Part shown: in pieces, positions 26,031-34,948 of the stretch
How positions within the stretch are numbered: the first letter of the stretch is position 1
Layout: every line of letters starts with the position of its first letter
NCBI GenBank assembly: GCA_045110515.1
Contig: JBGCGD010000057.1
Location: 22,407-86,406 of the forward strand
Direction of reading: 5' to 3'
Origin: Granulosicoccus sp045110515
GTDB lineage: Bacteria; Pseudomonadota; Gammaproteobacteria; Granulosicoccales; Granulosicoccaceae
DNA length: 64,000 nucleotides
The notes under the pieces: model-generated
Told to the model about the DNA's origin: nothing
The model's input: only the letters and a program-made list of their open reading frames with translations
Database searches by the model: none
Position numbers and translations under genes: made by a program

Positions 26031-27016
26031 AAGACGCGGTGCAAAAAGAATTTAGGGTCGGATTAGTCCTCATAGACGGGTTTCCGCTCATGGCCTATGC
26101 CTCCGCCCTAGAGCCGTTACGGGCCTCAAACTTACTGGCAAATGAGAAACTGTACGACATTCGTCATTTGCCCGTTAGCGGAGCCCGCTCTACGAGTTCG
26201 TCCGGTGCGGTCATCCGGGCAGATGCCTTTCTCGGAGAGCATGTGGATTTTGACCTAGTGCTGGTTATCGCTGGGAGTGATGTCGTCGATTTTCATGATC
26301 GTCGTCTCGCAAGCTGGCTGCGCTTATTAGACAGTCGAGGTGTTCTGGTCGGCGGTGTATCCGGAGGCCCATTGGTGTTGGCAAGGGCGGGCATTATGCA
26401 AGGGCATCGCATGACGATCCATTGGGATCACGTTAATGCGTTGAGTGCAGAAATTCACAAAGTTGTGCTTGAGCGATCACTATATGTTCGCGACCGAAAC
26501 CGACTGACTTGCGCGGGAGGTACGGCGGCATTGGACATGATGCACACGGTTATAACAGAGCATCACGGTCCAGCGTTCGCCCAGCGAGTTAGTGATTGGT
26601 TTTTGCACACCGATTTTCGACAGGGCGATGACGCTCAACGCTCGGGTTTGGCGGAACGCTATAACACTAGTCATCAATCGCTTTTAAAAGCTCTGGAAGC
26701 GATGGAAAATCACATTGCAGACCCACTGGAGTTGAACCAGGTAGCTACCCTTTGTGGATTGAGCGCGCGGCAGCTAAATCGAGTGTTCAAAACGCACTTA
26801 CAAGACAGTGCCGTCAATTTTTATAGCCTAATGCGTTTACAAAAAGCGCAACACTTGTTGAATACTACCTCGCTAACCGTGAGTGAAATAGCCGCTGCCA
26901 CAGGCTTTGCCAACGGAGCACACTTTAGTAAGCGCTTCAAGGCTCTTAGCGGCTCTTCCCCCAAACAATATCGTTTGCAAATATCGTCCCCATCAGAGAG
27001 TGAATCTATCGCTTAG
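26024..27016 (+). CDS. GlxA/GbdR-type transcriptional regulator (DJ-1/PfpI plus AraC HTH)
   Basis: 330-residue regulator. The N-terminal DJ-1/PfpI-like sensor (about 10-190) has GGVSGGPLVLARAG where catalytic members have a Cys nucleophile, so it is a binding rather than an enzymatic domain. The C-terminal AraC helix-turn-helix pair (about 225-325) includes LNQVATLCGLSARQLNRVF and VSEIAAATGFANGAHFSKRF. Known relatives GbdR, SouR and CdhR sense glycine betaine/dimethylglycine, sarcosine or carnitine. Divergent placement next to sarcosine oxidase strongly suggests a SouR/GbdR-like activator. ATG 26024 is preferred to the TTG at 26015. Confidence 0.88.
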   Translation: MDKDAVQKEFRVGLVLIDGFPLMAYASALEPLRASNLLANEKLYDIRHLPVSGARSTSSSGAVIRADAFLGEHVDFDLVLVIAGSDVVDFHDRRLASWLRLLDSRGVLVGGVSGGPLVLARAGIMQGHRMTIHWDHVNALSAEIHKVVLERSLYVRDRNRLTCAGGTAALDMMHTVITEHHGPAFAQRVSDWFLHTDFRQGDDAQRSGLAERYNTSHQSLLKALEAMENHIADPLELNQVATLCGLSARQLNRVFKTHLQDSAVNFYSLMRLQKAQHLLNTTSLTVSEIAAATGFANGAHFSKRFKALSGSSPKQYRLQISSPSESESIA

Positions 27017-27089
27017 CCACAACCGTCGCAATCATTATCTTTAACCCGCGACACCGAAAGCTACTGTAAACTTCACCACCCCGAGCCAT

Positions 27090-27109
27090 TCTGCTGCGCT
27101 GGCGGCAGA
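27090..27109. other. GC-rich hairpin between the regulator gene and tex
   Basis: TCTGCTGC, loop GCTG, GCGGCAGA: an 8-bp stem with one G-T pair and no T-run. It may act as a weak terminator of the regulator gene or lie in the tex leader. Confidence 0.3.
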
Positions 27110-27136
27110 TCACATCAATAGAGCTTTGCTACGTTT

Positions 27137-29539
27137 ATGAACTCAGGTTTAGCAGTATCTGCCGCATCTATACCTTCAAAAATTGCAGAGGCAATTGCCG
27201 CTGAGACTCGGCAGGTTATAGCTGCCATTGAGCTATTAGATGGTGGTGCAACCGTGCCGTTTATTTCGCGTTATCGCAAAGAGGCCACCGGAGGCTTGAC
27301 CGATTCTCAGTTGCGAACCTTAGAAGAAAAACTCATTTATTTAAGGGAACTGGACGATCGACGCAGTGCTATTGCTAACGCGATTGATGAACAAGGGAAG
27401 CTTGATAGTGCGTTGCAACAACGCATCTTGCAGGCATCAACAAAGGCTGAACTCGAAGACCTATATTTACCTTTTAAAAAGAAACGGCGAACCAAAGGGC
27501 AGATAGCTATTGAAGCTGGGCTTGAACCTTTAGCCGAGAGTTTGTGGAACGATCCGGAAAAAGACCCGGCAATAGAGGCGAAAAAATATATAAACAGCGA
27601 TCCTGCCTCGGAGGCGCCGGTTGTCGATGAGAAGTCTGCATTAGATGGTGCTCGCTACATTCTTATGGAGCGCTTTGCAGAGGATGCAGCGTTGATTGCA
27701 AAACTACGTGAGCAACTCAGTAATCAGGCTTTTTTATGCGCAAGTGTTGTCAAAGGCAAAGATTCAGAAGGTGCAAAGTTTCGAGATTATTTTGATCATC
27801 AAGAGAGCTATGCGCGGGTCCCTGGGCATAGGGCACTGGCAATGTTTCGTGGACGTACAGAAGGGGTGTTATCGCTAAGCCTACTGATGAAGGACAGCGA
27901 TGAATACAATGATAAGGCCTGCGTCGATACAGTTGCCAAACATCTTGGGTTTGTTCATCAAAGCAAACCGGCTGATGATTGGCGGGGGCAAGTCGTCTCA
28001 TGGACGTGGAAGGTTAAGTTATCACTGCATTTAGAAAGTGAGATGATGTCCGGGCTGCGTAACAGGGCAGATGCTGAAGCCATTAGCGTCTTTGCGGCAA
28101 ACTTACAAGATCTCTTACTGGCAGCACCCGCAGGCCCAAGGCCGACTCTGGGTTTAGATCCGGGGTATCGCTCAGGAGTAAAAGTCACAGTCGTTGATAG
28201 TACGGGGAAGGTTGTCGATCACACAGCCGTTTTCCCGCACAAGCCTCAGGCACAGTGGGAACAATCCTTGGCCATACTGGGCGCGCTTTGCGAACGCCAT
28301 AATGTTGATTTGATCGCAATCGGTAACGGCACTGCAAGTCGTGAGACCGAAAAGTTGGCAGATGAATTAATTGTACGTTTACGGAAAACGCTAAAAGAGC
28401 GAAGGGCAGATTTAATCAAGGTCGTTGTATCAGAAGCGGGCGCATCGGTTTACTCAGCCTCTAAAATCGCAGAAGATGAGTTCCCCGATTTGGACGTGAC
28501 AATTCGTGGCGCGATCTCCATAGCAAGACGTTTGCAGGATCCTTTGGCTGAGCTTGTCAAAATTGATCCTAAGGCGATAGGTGTCGGTCAATACCAGCAT
28601 GATGTATCTCAAACGGCTCTTGCCAAAAGTCTTGAAGCGACGGTTGAAGATTGCGTTAATGCTGTGGGCGTCGATTTAGACACTGCATCGGCTGCGTTGT
28701 TAGGACGTGTTGCAGGTTTAACACCCACACTTGCCAGCAATATTGTTGCTTACAGAGATGAACAAGGTGCGTTTCAAAGTCGAAAGCAGCTGACGAAAGT
28801 GCCAAGACTGGGCCCGAAAGCATTTGAACAGGCAGCAGGGTTTCTACGTATACCCAACGGTACTAACCCATTAGATGCTTCAGGCGTGCATCCAGAGGCT
28901 TATCCGGTTGTCGAGCGGATCATTAAGCACCTCGGAAAACCCATCGATGATGTCATCGGCAACGGGGCGCTGCTTAAAACACTAAGTGCGGAACAGTTTG
29001 TTGATGATCAGTTCGGTGTTCCCACCGTCAGAGATATCATCGAAGAGCTGGACAAACCCGGCAGAGATCCTCGACCGGAATTTCGTGCTGTCCGTTTTGC
29101 CGATGGTGTGCAATCAGTTAACGATTTAGTCCCTAACCAGGTCCTGGAAGGAAAAGTCACTAACGTCACAGCGTTTGGTGCTTTCGTCGATATAGGAGTA
29201 CATCAGGATGGTTTGGTCCATATATCTGCACTGAGCGATACCTTCGTAAAGGACCCGAGAGATGTAGTGAAAGCTGGAGACATTGTAAAAGTAAAAGTGA
29301 TGTCCGTTGATGTAGCGCGCATGCGAATAGGGTTGTCTATGCGCATGAGTGACGATGCACATGAGACATCTGAAAAGGGTGGTGCGCGTCAATCGGCGAG
29401 AAATACGCGGGAATCCAAGCCAAATCGCCAATCTGCACGTCATCAGCCGTCGAAAAACGGGGGCAGTCGCTCTACGAGCGATGACGCTCCATCGGCGCTA
29501 GCGTTATCTCTAAAAGCAGCTCTGGAAGGTAAACGTTAG
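27137..29539 (+). CDS. tex: Tex-family transcription accessory/RNA-binding protein
   Basis: 800-residue cytoplasmic protein. Order: N-terminal helical/HtH region with VPFISRYRKEATGGL (about residues 40-55) and LEDLYLPFKKKRRTKG (~110); YqgF/RNase-H-like domain starting at TLGLDPGYRSGVKVTVVD (~335); helix-hairpin-helix repeats (FQSRKQLTKVPRLGPKAFEQAAGFL); S1 RNA-binding domain with GAFVDIGVHQDGLVHIS (~690). A basic, Ser/Asn-rich tail of about 70 residues extends past the S1 fold. Tex affects transcription and stress tolerance through RNA binding. It stands alone. Confidence 0.95.
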   Translation: MNSGLAVSAASIPSKIAEAIAAETRQVIAAIELLDGGATVPFISRYRKEATGGLTDSQLRTLEEKLIYLRELDDRRSAIANAIDEQGKLDSALQQRILQASTKAELEDLYLPFKKKRRTKGQIAIEAGLEPLAESLWNDPEKDPAIEAKKYINSDPASEAPVVDEKSALDGARYILMERFAEDAALIAKLREQLSNQAFLCASVVKGKDSEGAKFRDYFDHQESYARVPGHRALAMFRGRTEGVLSLSLLMKDSDEYNDKACVDTVAKHLGFVHQSKPADDWRGQVVSWTWKVKLSLHLESEMMSGLRNRADAEAISVFAANLQDLLLAAPAGPRPTLGLDPGYRSGVKVTVVDSTGKVVDHTAVFPHKPQAQWEQSLAILGALCERHNVDLIAIGNGTASRETEKLADELIVRLRKTLKERRADLIKVVVSEAGASVYSASKIAEDEFPDLDVTIRGAISIARRLQDPLAELVKIDPKAIGVGQYQHDVSQTALAKSLEATVEDCVNAVGVDLDTASAALLGRVAGLTPTLASNIVAYRDEQGAFQSRKQLTKVPRLGPKAFEQAAGFLRIPNGTNPLDASGVHPEAYPVVERIIKHLGKPIDDVIGNGALLKTLSAEQFVDDQFGVPTVRDIIEELDKPGRDPRPEFRAVRFADGVQSVNDLVPNQVLEGKVTNVTAFGAFVDIGVHQDGLVHISALSDTFVKDPRDVVKAGDIVKVKVMSVDVARMRIGLSMRMSDDAHETSEKGGARQSARNTRESKPNRQSARHQPSKNGGSRSTSDDAPSALALSLKAALEGKR

Positions 29540-29709
29540 GGGGTAATCTAGTCGTTGATTCGGGTTAGAAATACCCTGGAGCTGAGTTGTTTTGTGATCC
29601 GTTCACAGTAACCGGGTTATAAGAGGAAAAGCTAACCCCTATCTACTCAAACCGAAGTGCTGTCAGCCGCTGTTCTGTTCTATCCGTTGTGTTTGGAAAA
29701 GAAAAGTAA

Positions 29710-30660
29710 ATGACCGAAAAATATCGCCTAGTAACTCGCAGTGACTTTGACGGCCTCGTATGTGCTGTTTTGTTCAAGCACATGGACATGATCGATGATA
29801 TTAGTTTTGTTCATCCCAAAGATATGCAGGACGGCAAAATTGATATCTTGGCATCAGATATCACGACTAATCTACCTTTCTGCGAGGGTGCTCATTTGGT
29901 GTTCGATCACCATGATTCTGAAACCAAGCGCAATGATGTAAGCGTGTCGAATTACATCATTGACCCAGATGCGCCGTCAGCCGCACGAGTCGTGTGGAAG
30001 CACTATGGCGGGCATGACACGTTCCCTTCTCAGTGGGATGAAATGATGGAGGCGGTCGATAAAGCCGATTCGGCGCAATACTCCATGGAGGAAGTGCTCG
30101 AGCCTAAAAACTGGGAATTGCTTAACATGCTTATGGATTCCAGAACCGGACTCGGGCGATTCCGCGAATTCAGAATTTCTAACTATGCATTAATGATGGA
30201 GCTCATTGATGCCTGCAGTACCCAGTCTATTGAGGAGATTCTTAAGCTTCCCGATGTAGTGGAGCGGGTAGAGCTATACGAGCAGCATGCCGATAAATTC
30301 AAGGAGCAACTCCTGCGTTGTGGCACCGTTCACGGTAATGTAGTCGTGCTAGATCTTCGCGATGAAGAAACCATTTACCCAGGTAGTCGTTTTAGCATCT
30401 ATGCGCTCTATCCTCAATGCAATATTTCAATTCATCAGCTTTGGGGCTTTCGCCAGCAGAATACAGTTTTCGCTACAGGAAAATCTATCTTCGATCGGAG
30501 TTGCAAAACTCACGTTGGTGATCTGATGCTTGAATACGCAGGCGGTGGTCATGCTGCGGCTGGTACTTGTCAAATTGACAACGAGAAAGCCGATGATGTA
30601 CTCAAAGAACTCATTGCAACCATTAATGCCAACGAAGAGCCTTTGGCAAAGGCAAGTTAG
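29710..30660 (+). CDS. DHH/DHHA1 family phosphoesterase
   Basis: 316-residue member of the DHH phosphoesterase superfamily (RecJ/exopolyphosphatase-like/NrnA relatives). Metal-binding motifs are SDFDG (11-15) and DHHDS (66-70). The substrate-binding DHHA1 ending is EYAGGGHAAAGTCQI (about 269-283). Such proteins hydrolyse nanoRNA, cyclic-dinucleotide products or related phosphodiesters, but the substrate cannot be read from the sequence. It is a single-gene unit with a strong terminator directly downstream. Confidence 0.85.
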   Translation: MTEKYRLVTRSDFDGLVCAVLFKHMDMIDDISFVHPKDMQDGKIDILASDITTNLPFCEGAHLVFDHHDSETKRNDVSVSNYIIDPDAPSAARVVWKHYGGHDTFPSQWDEMMEAVDKADSAQYSMEEVLEPKNWELLNMLMDSRTGLGRFREFRISNYALMMELIDACSTQSIEEILKLPDVVERVELYEQHADKFKEQLLRCGTVHGNVVVLDLRDEETIYPGSRFSIYALYPQCNISIHQLWGFRQQNTVFATGKSIFDRSCKTHVGDLMLEYAGGGHAAAGTCQIDNEKADDVLKELIATINANEEPLAKAS

Positions 30661-30721
30661 TACTCAGTCTGAACCTTCGAAAAATACGATTTATTTATAA
30701 ATATCAGTAGAAGACGTAGTC

Positions 30722-30756
30722 AGTGCCGCTAGGGTGTACCCTAGCGGCACTTTTTT
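30722..30756 (+). terminator. Strong Rho-independent terminator after the DHH gene
   Basis: Near-perfect 13-bp stem (AGTGCCGCTAGGG with CCCTAGCGGCACT, TGTA loop) followed by six T. It ends 16 bases before the S4-protein start, so that gene must have a promoter overlapping it or depend on readthrough. Confidence 0.92.
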
Positions 30757-30772
30757 GTATTTGTGAAAAAAT

Positions 30773-31030
30773 ATGTCTTCCGAGAGTGCTCCTCCACCAT
30801 CTGAGTCCAGAGATGTGATTTTAGAGACAGAGCCCGTGGAGCTTTATAAAATATTAAAGTTTGAAGCGTTGGTGAGTAGTGGTGGCGAGGCCAAAATGGT
30901 CATTGACGATGGCTTGGTTTTTGTTAACGGTGAGCTTGAAACACGCCGTCGCAGGAAAATCCGCCGGAATGACGTTATAGATTTCGATTGCATCCGATTA
31001 AACATGGTTGTCGATCACGATGCTGCATAA
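30773..31030 (+). CDS. S4-domain RNA-binding protein, YbcJ type
   Basis: 85-residue protein consisting of one S4 RNA-binding domain: ILKFEALVSSGGEAKMVID (27-45), then DGLVFVNGELETRRRRKIR (46-64). This is the YbcJ pattern, with a ~20-residue polar N-terminal extension. A general RNA-binding role is known for the fold; the target is unknown. It starts 16 bases after a strong terminator. It converges on the S9 peptidase gene. Confidence 0.85.
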   Translation: MSSESAPPPSESRDVILETEPVELYKILKFEALVSSGGEAKMVIDDGLVFVNGELETRRRRKIRRNDVIDFDCIRLNMVVDHDAA

Positions 31031-31171
31031 CCGAAAGCCGGAAACACAAGTGCAAAGAATTCGCTAGTGTGCAATACAGGCTTGGTGACCCAGAGTTTTA
31101 GAAAAAGTGCGTTGCGCAAGCAGGCTAACCTCCTGCCTATGAGCAGGGCAAGAGAGGTCAGCTAGCATCAA

Positions 31172-33070
31172 TCACATGTTGCGTATTTCTAGATCTATGG
31201 TGTCACCGGCGGGTTCGAAATTGAATACCCGGCCGTAAAACGTCAGCTCAGCCTGTATAGCTTTTATGATGGTCGCGGCCTGTCTGAACCCGTGTTGTTC
31301 GCCTTCAAATTCAAGATACGACACAGGAATTCCACGCTTTTCTAGGGCCTCGACTATCATGCGTGATTGATTCGGTGGAACGATCGCATCTTCAGAGCCT
31401 TGAAGAATAATCATGGGCGCTGTAAATCCGTCCAAATGGTTAATGGGTGATCGCTGCTCGTAAACCTCTGAGGCTTCTGGCCATGGTCCGATCAGGCTAT
31501 CCAAGTACCTTGACTCGAATTTATGCGTATCGTTTGCTAATGCTTCCAAATCCGCCACGCCGTACAAGCTAGCGCCTGCTGTGAACGTGTCATGAAAAGC
31601 CAGTGCCGAGAGTACCGTAAAGCCACCTGCACTTCCTCCGCGAATGAGTAGCCGTTCGGGGTCAACCGATCCTCTTTCAGCCAGATACTGAGCTACGGCG
31701 ACGCAGTCTTCAACGTCAGCTATACCCCATTGGCCTTCCAATTTCTTGCGGTATTTACGTCCGAAACCGCTACTTCCGCGATAATTCACATCGGCTATAG
31801 CGAAACCACGGCTGGTCCAAAACCTGTGGGCTAATGACAATTGCGGCCGTGCTGGTGCTGTTGGGCCCCCATGGGCGAGTACGATTAAAGGAGGTCGTTC
31901 CTCTGCTGGACCTTCAACATCCGGATGTGCTGGCGAATAATACAAGGCGTGAGCTACCTCGTTTTTCGCGCTCCCTGTAGGAAAAGAAATAACTTCTGGT
32001 TCACTGAGATACTCAGGCTGCAGGTTTAAATCTCGCGGCTTGACGATCTGTTGATGATCTTGAAAAACGGCGGCTTCGCTCGACCATGATCCACTGGTAA
32101 AGCTGATGTGCGACCCGGAAGCACGAACACTGTGAAAATTAGTTTGTTTTGGGTAGCCGTCCAGATAATCAATTCCACCTTTGTATTGTGCGAACACTAG
32201 GGAGCCATCTTCTTTGAAAGCGTAGCGAGCCATGCCATGTACCCACGGTGGATAACCAATTTCTCCCTCCGGTGCCAATATGGGCTTGTCAGTACCGTGC
32301 GCGTACAGATGCCAGAGATCGTTACGATCTGAAAGGTAGTGCAGAACACCCGTTGGAGACCACAATGGCTGAACGATGGATTCGTTTTCTCCACCTGCGA
32401 CAGTCTTAACGTTACTGATGGTGACCTCTTCAGAGGTTATTTCGATATCAGCCAGCATCAGCTGAGTATCGTCCCAAGGCATATTCGGGTGATCCCACTG
32501 CACCCAGGCGAGCCGTTTACCGTCCGGTGACAGACAAGGAGAGCCATAAAAATCTGCTCCTGTGGCAAGATCTATTTGTTTTCCGGATCCGTCGTTGGCG
32601 GTGGCTGCAATCAAATTCTGCGGTTCAGTTTGCTCTTTACGATGTCTTTCTAGAACGCTGATAACCCATTGTCGGCAAGGCGTGGGCCTAATATCGGCAA
32701 ACCGATCAGCCTTGGGCGTTTCAGGCTCATTACTCAGCAGGATTGGACTGTTGCCTGGGAACAGGCGGCGTAACCGTTGATCAGCATAATCGACGTACCA
32801 AAGAACGCCGTCCGTCGCCCACCAGGCTCCACCGCCGTATTCATGCATGTTGGTTCTGACATTCGCGCCATCGGGCGTTATCTCTTCAGTGAGGCCATCG
32901 CACCAGCGCATGACGGCAACGCGGCCGCCTTCTTCGGGTCTGGACTCTGCCCACCACACGGCATCTCCATCGGGAATCACTTCGCTGATGCCTTTTGCAC
33001 CGGCTACCAACATGTTGGCTGATATTGGAGACGCCCAGGTGCCATAAGGCGCTATTGCTTTACTGGGCAT
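31172..33070 (-). CDS. S9 family prolyl-oligopeptidase-like serine peptidase
   Basis: 632-residue cytoplasmic peptidase without a signal sequence. The N-terminal ~360 residues contain WD/beta-propeller-like repeats (for example YGSPCLSPDGKRLAWVQWDHP). The C-terminal alpha/beta hydrolase has Ser480 in GGSAGG, Asp561 in GSEDAIVP and His593 in EGEQHGF. The pattern is that of dipeptidyl-peptidase/acylaminoacyl-peptidase relatives acting on short peptides. Its ATG overlaps the redoxin stop by one base (TAATG), so the two are co-translated, an association I cannot explain functionally. Confidence 0.9.
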   Translation of the reverse strand: MPSKAIAPYGTWASPISANMLVAGAKGISEVIPDGDAVWWAESRPEEGGRVAVMRWCDGLTEEITPDGANVRTNMHEYGGGAWWATDGVLWYVDYADQRLRRLFPGNSPILLSNEPETPKADRFADIRPTPCRQWVISVLERHRKEQTEPQNLIAATANDGSGKQIDLATGADFYGSPCLSPDGKRLAWVQWDHPNMPWDDTQLMLADIEITSEEVTISNVKTVAGGENESIVQPLWSPTGVLHYLSDRNDLWHLYAHGTDKPILAPEGEIGYPPWVHGMARYAFKEDGSLVFAQYKGGIDYLDGYPKQTNFHSVRASGSHISFTSGSWSSEAAVFQDHQQIVKPRDLNLQPEYLSEPEVISFPTGSAKNEVAHALYYSPAHPDVEGPAEERPPLIVLAHGGPTAPARPQLSLAHRFWTSRGFAIADVNYRGSSGFGRKYRKKLEGQWGIADVEDCVAVAQYLAERGSVDPERLLIRGGSAGGFTVLSALAFHDTFTAGASLYGVADLEALANDTHKFESRYLDSLIGPWPEASEVYEQRSPINHLDGFTAPMIILQGSEDAIVPPNQSRMIVEALEKRGIPVSYLEFEGEQHGFRQAATIIKAIQAELTFYGRVFNFEPAGDTIDLEIRNM

Positions 33071-33597
33071 TATGAAGCTGTGCCGCGAGCGGGTTTGCCG
33101 TGCTCAATAGTGAATATCATGCCGTCGAGAAGCTCGGCCAAATCAGGTCGCGCGGACGGTCCGTTAGAGATAGCGGCAATTTGAATGGTACCGTCAGGGC
33201 GCAGGCAGAAAACAGCGGGTTCAGCAAACTGGCGATCTGTTTCTTCTGGCGTCAGTGGATCGCTGATGTAGACGCCGAGATTTTTCATGTCATCTACTGA
33301 TAAGTCGTAGCCAACCGGAAACGTCCATCCAAATTCATTTAAGTCAGCTTGTAATTTTTCAATAGGGTCGGCTGATACCGCCACGATGTCGAATCCTGCC
33401 GTTTTCCATTCAGATTGCATGTTTTCCAAAATCCCAAGGTACTTTTTACATCTGCCGCAGTGCTTACCGCGATAGATAACGATTAGTTGCCAACGACCAT
33501 TTGGAGCGCCCACTGTCTGAGTCTCACCATTGGCGAGCGTACTGTTAAATGCGGGGAAGGTTTGACCTGCGACGGGTTTGAAGTTTGAATTGCTCAT
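33070..33597 (-). CDS. Peroxiredoxin/AhpC-TSA-like redoxin with CxxC
   Basis: 175-residue thioredoxin-fold protein. The active region IYRGKHCGRCKKYL has Cys47 and Cys50, a CxxC arrangement rather than the single peroxidatic Cys context of typical AhpC. FDIVAVSADPIEKLQADLNEFGWTFPVGYD is the usual redoxin core. It is probably cytoplasmic, with no signal peptide. ATG 33597 is preferred over 33603 because it matches the family beginning. The peptidase gene overlaps its stop. Could be a peroxidase or a thiol oxidoreductase. Confidence 0.82.
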   Translation of the reverse strand: MSNSNFKPVAGQTFPAFNSTLANGETQTVGAPNGRWQLIVIYRGKHCGRCKKYLGILENMQSEWKTAGFDIVAVSADPIEKLQADLNEFGWTFPVGYDLSVDDMKNLGVYISDPLTPEETDRQFAEPAVFCLRPDGTIQIAAISNGPSARPDLAELLDGMIFTIEHGKPARGTAS

Positions 33598-33743
33598 GAT
33601 CAAAATGGAAAACGCGGGAGTAAAAGAGAACCCTAGTATACTGGCGTGCGGGTCATTCTCAAGGTGTGTGAAGCCTAAGACTTAAGTTGCAATAACCCCC
33701 AAATCTCCTGACCTGGGGTTTGTTTAAGCATGGATTGGTGAAT

Positions 33744-34745
33744 ATGAAAAACGAACCCGATAGGGCCCACGTCAAGTTCCCAGAATCAGCCCATCAATTT
33801 GTATGCGATCAACTTGACGCGTCAGTGATTCACTCAGCGACAACAATGCAAGCTTTATGGGGTGGACAGGGAAGCCTGCTTAGGCTGTGTAGCAACTCCC
33901 CGACACATCCGTCATGTGTGTTAAAGCTCATTACTCCGGATCGCGCAGCTCAGCATCCGCGAGGTTGGAACGGCAAACGCTCTCATGAGCGTAAAGCCCA
34001 ATCGTATAGAGTCGAACGCTATTGGTATGAGCACTATGCCAATCGATGCCACAGCGGTTGTAGGGTGCCTGCTTCGCTAGGTACCCATGCTGATGAGCAC
34101 GCAAGTTACATTCTATTAGAAGATTTATCGTCAGAATACCCCAGCCTATGCTCGCAACTGAGCATCAGCGAAGTGCAGATCTGTCTACGATGGTTGGCTG
34201 AATTTCACGCAAAATTTTTAGATGATTCGGCTGACGGTCTGTGGGAAGAGGGTTGTTATTGGCATTTATCGACACGGCCTGACGAGTTCGCCGCAATGGA
34301 CGCTGGGCCAGTCAAAGAGGCGGCTGTGTTGCTTGATGAAAAACTAAAATGCGCACAATTTCAAACCCTGGTTCATGGCGATGCGAAAGTTGCTAATTTC
34401 TGTTTCAACGAAACAATGAGTGATGTGGCAGCAGTTGATTTTCAGTACGTAGGGCGCGGCTGTGGAATAAAAGATATAGCGTACTTTCTGGGCAGTTGTC
34501 TAAGCGATACACAATGTGCAGAATATGAAACTCAACTGCTTGACCATTATTTTTATTGTTTACACAACGCCATTGATGACTCGTTAGATGGGCAAAGCAA
34601 ACAACAACTCGAAACGGAATGGCGGTCTCTTTATCCGATAGCATGGACAGATTTCTATCGTTTCTTGTTAGGTTGGATGCCCGGTCATCCGAAGATTCAC
34701 AGCTATACGTTAGCTTTGTGTCATCGCTCATTGTCTGAGCTCTAA
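33744..34745 (+). CDS. Aminoglycoside phosphotransferase/choline-kinase-like protein
   Basis: 333-residue protein-kinase-like-fold phosphotransferase. The catalytic loop LVHGDAKVANFCFN and the metal-binding VDFQYVGRGCGIKDIAYFLGS are intact, and ILLEDLS forms the hinge. The N-terminal lobe has a lysine-bearing CVLKLITP. Relatives phosphorylate small alcohols, aminoglycosides or ecdysteroids. No resistance context is seen, so a metabolic small-molecule kinase is more likely. The start is uncertain (ATG 33744, GTG 33738 or TTG 33720). An AACCCC...GGGGTT dyad at 33695-33720 lies just before it. Confidence 0.75.
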   Translation: MKNEPDRAHVKFPESAHQFVCDQLDASVIHSATTMQALWGGQGSLLRLCSNSPTHPSCVLKLITPDRAAQHPRGWNGKRSHERKAQSYRVERYWYEHYANRCHSGCRVPASLGTHADEHASYILLEDLSSEYPSLCSQLSISEVQICLRWLAEFHAKFLDDSADGLWEEGCYWHLSTRPDEFAAMDAGPVKEAAVLLDEKLKCAQFQTLVHGDAKVANFCFNETMSDVAAVDFQYVGRGCGIKDIAYFLGSCLSDTQCAEYETQLLDHYFYCLHNAIDDSLDGQSKQQLETEWRSLYPIAWTDFYRFLLGWMPGHPKIHSYTLALCHRSLSEL

Positions 34746-34948
34746 CCCAATCTTCTCTTCGCTTGTAAGAATGTCTTAGCCTCGCGTTGATGCGCCACTG
34801 AGTCTACTTTTGGATCTAAAACGTTTACAGCTTTTCAGCTCCACGCAATTTAGCGGGTGTGCTGTTCAGTAGATAGCTACACCTATTTGAAACTGAGGAC
34901 ATGCGCGTCAGTGTGCAGTAAATCTGTACACAAAATACACTCCAAACG

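Noticed and set aside
31132..31147. CCTGC-N6-GCAGG hairpin between the S4 and S9 genes
   Set aside because: Only 5 bp and no T-run; too weak to call a terminator.
33744..34745. Antibiotic-resistance aminoglycoside phosphotransferase
   Set aside because: No mobile element or resistance neighbours; the fold is shared by many metabolic kinases.
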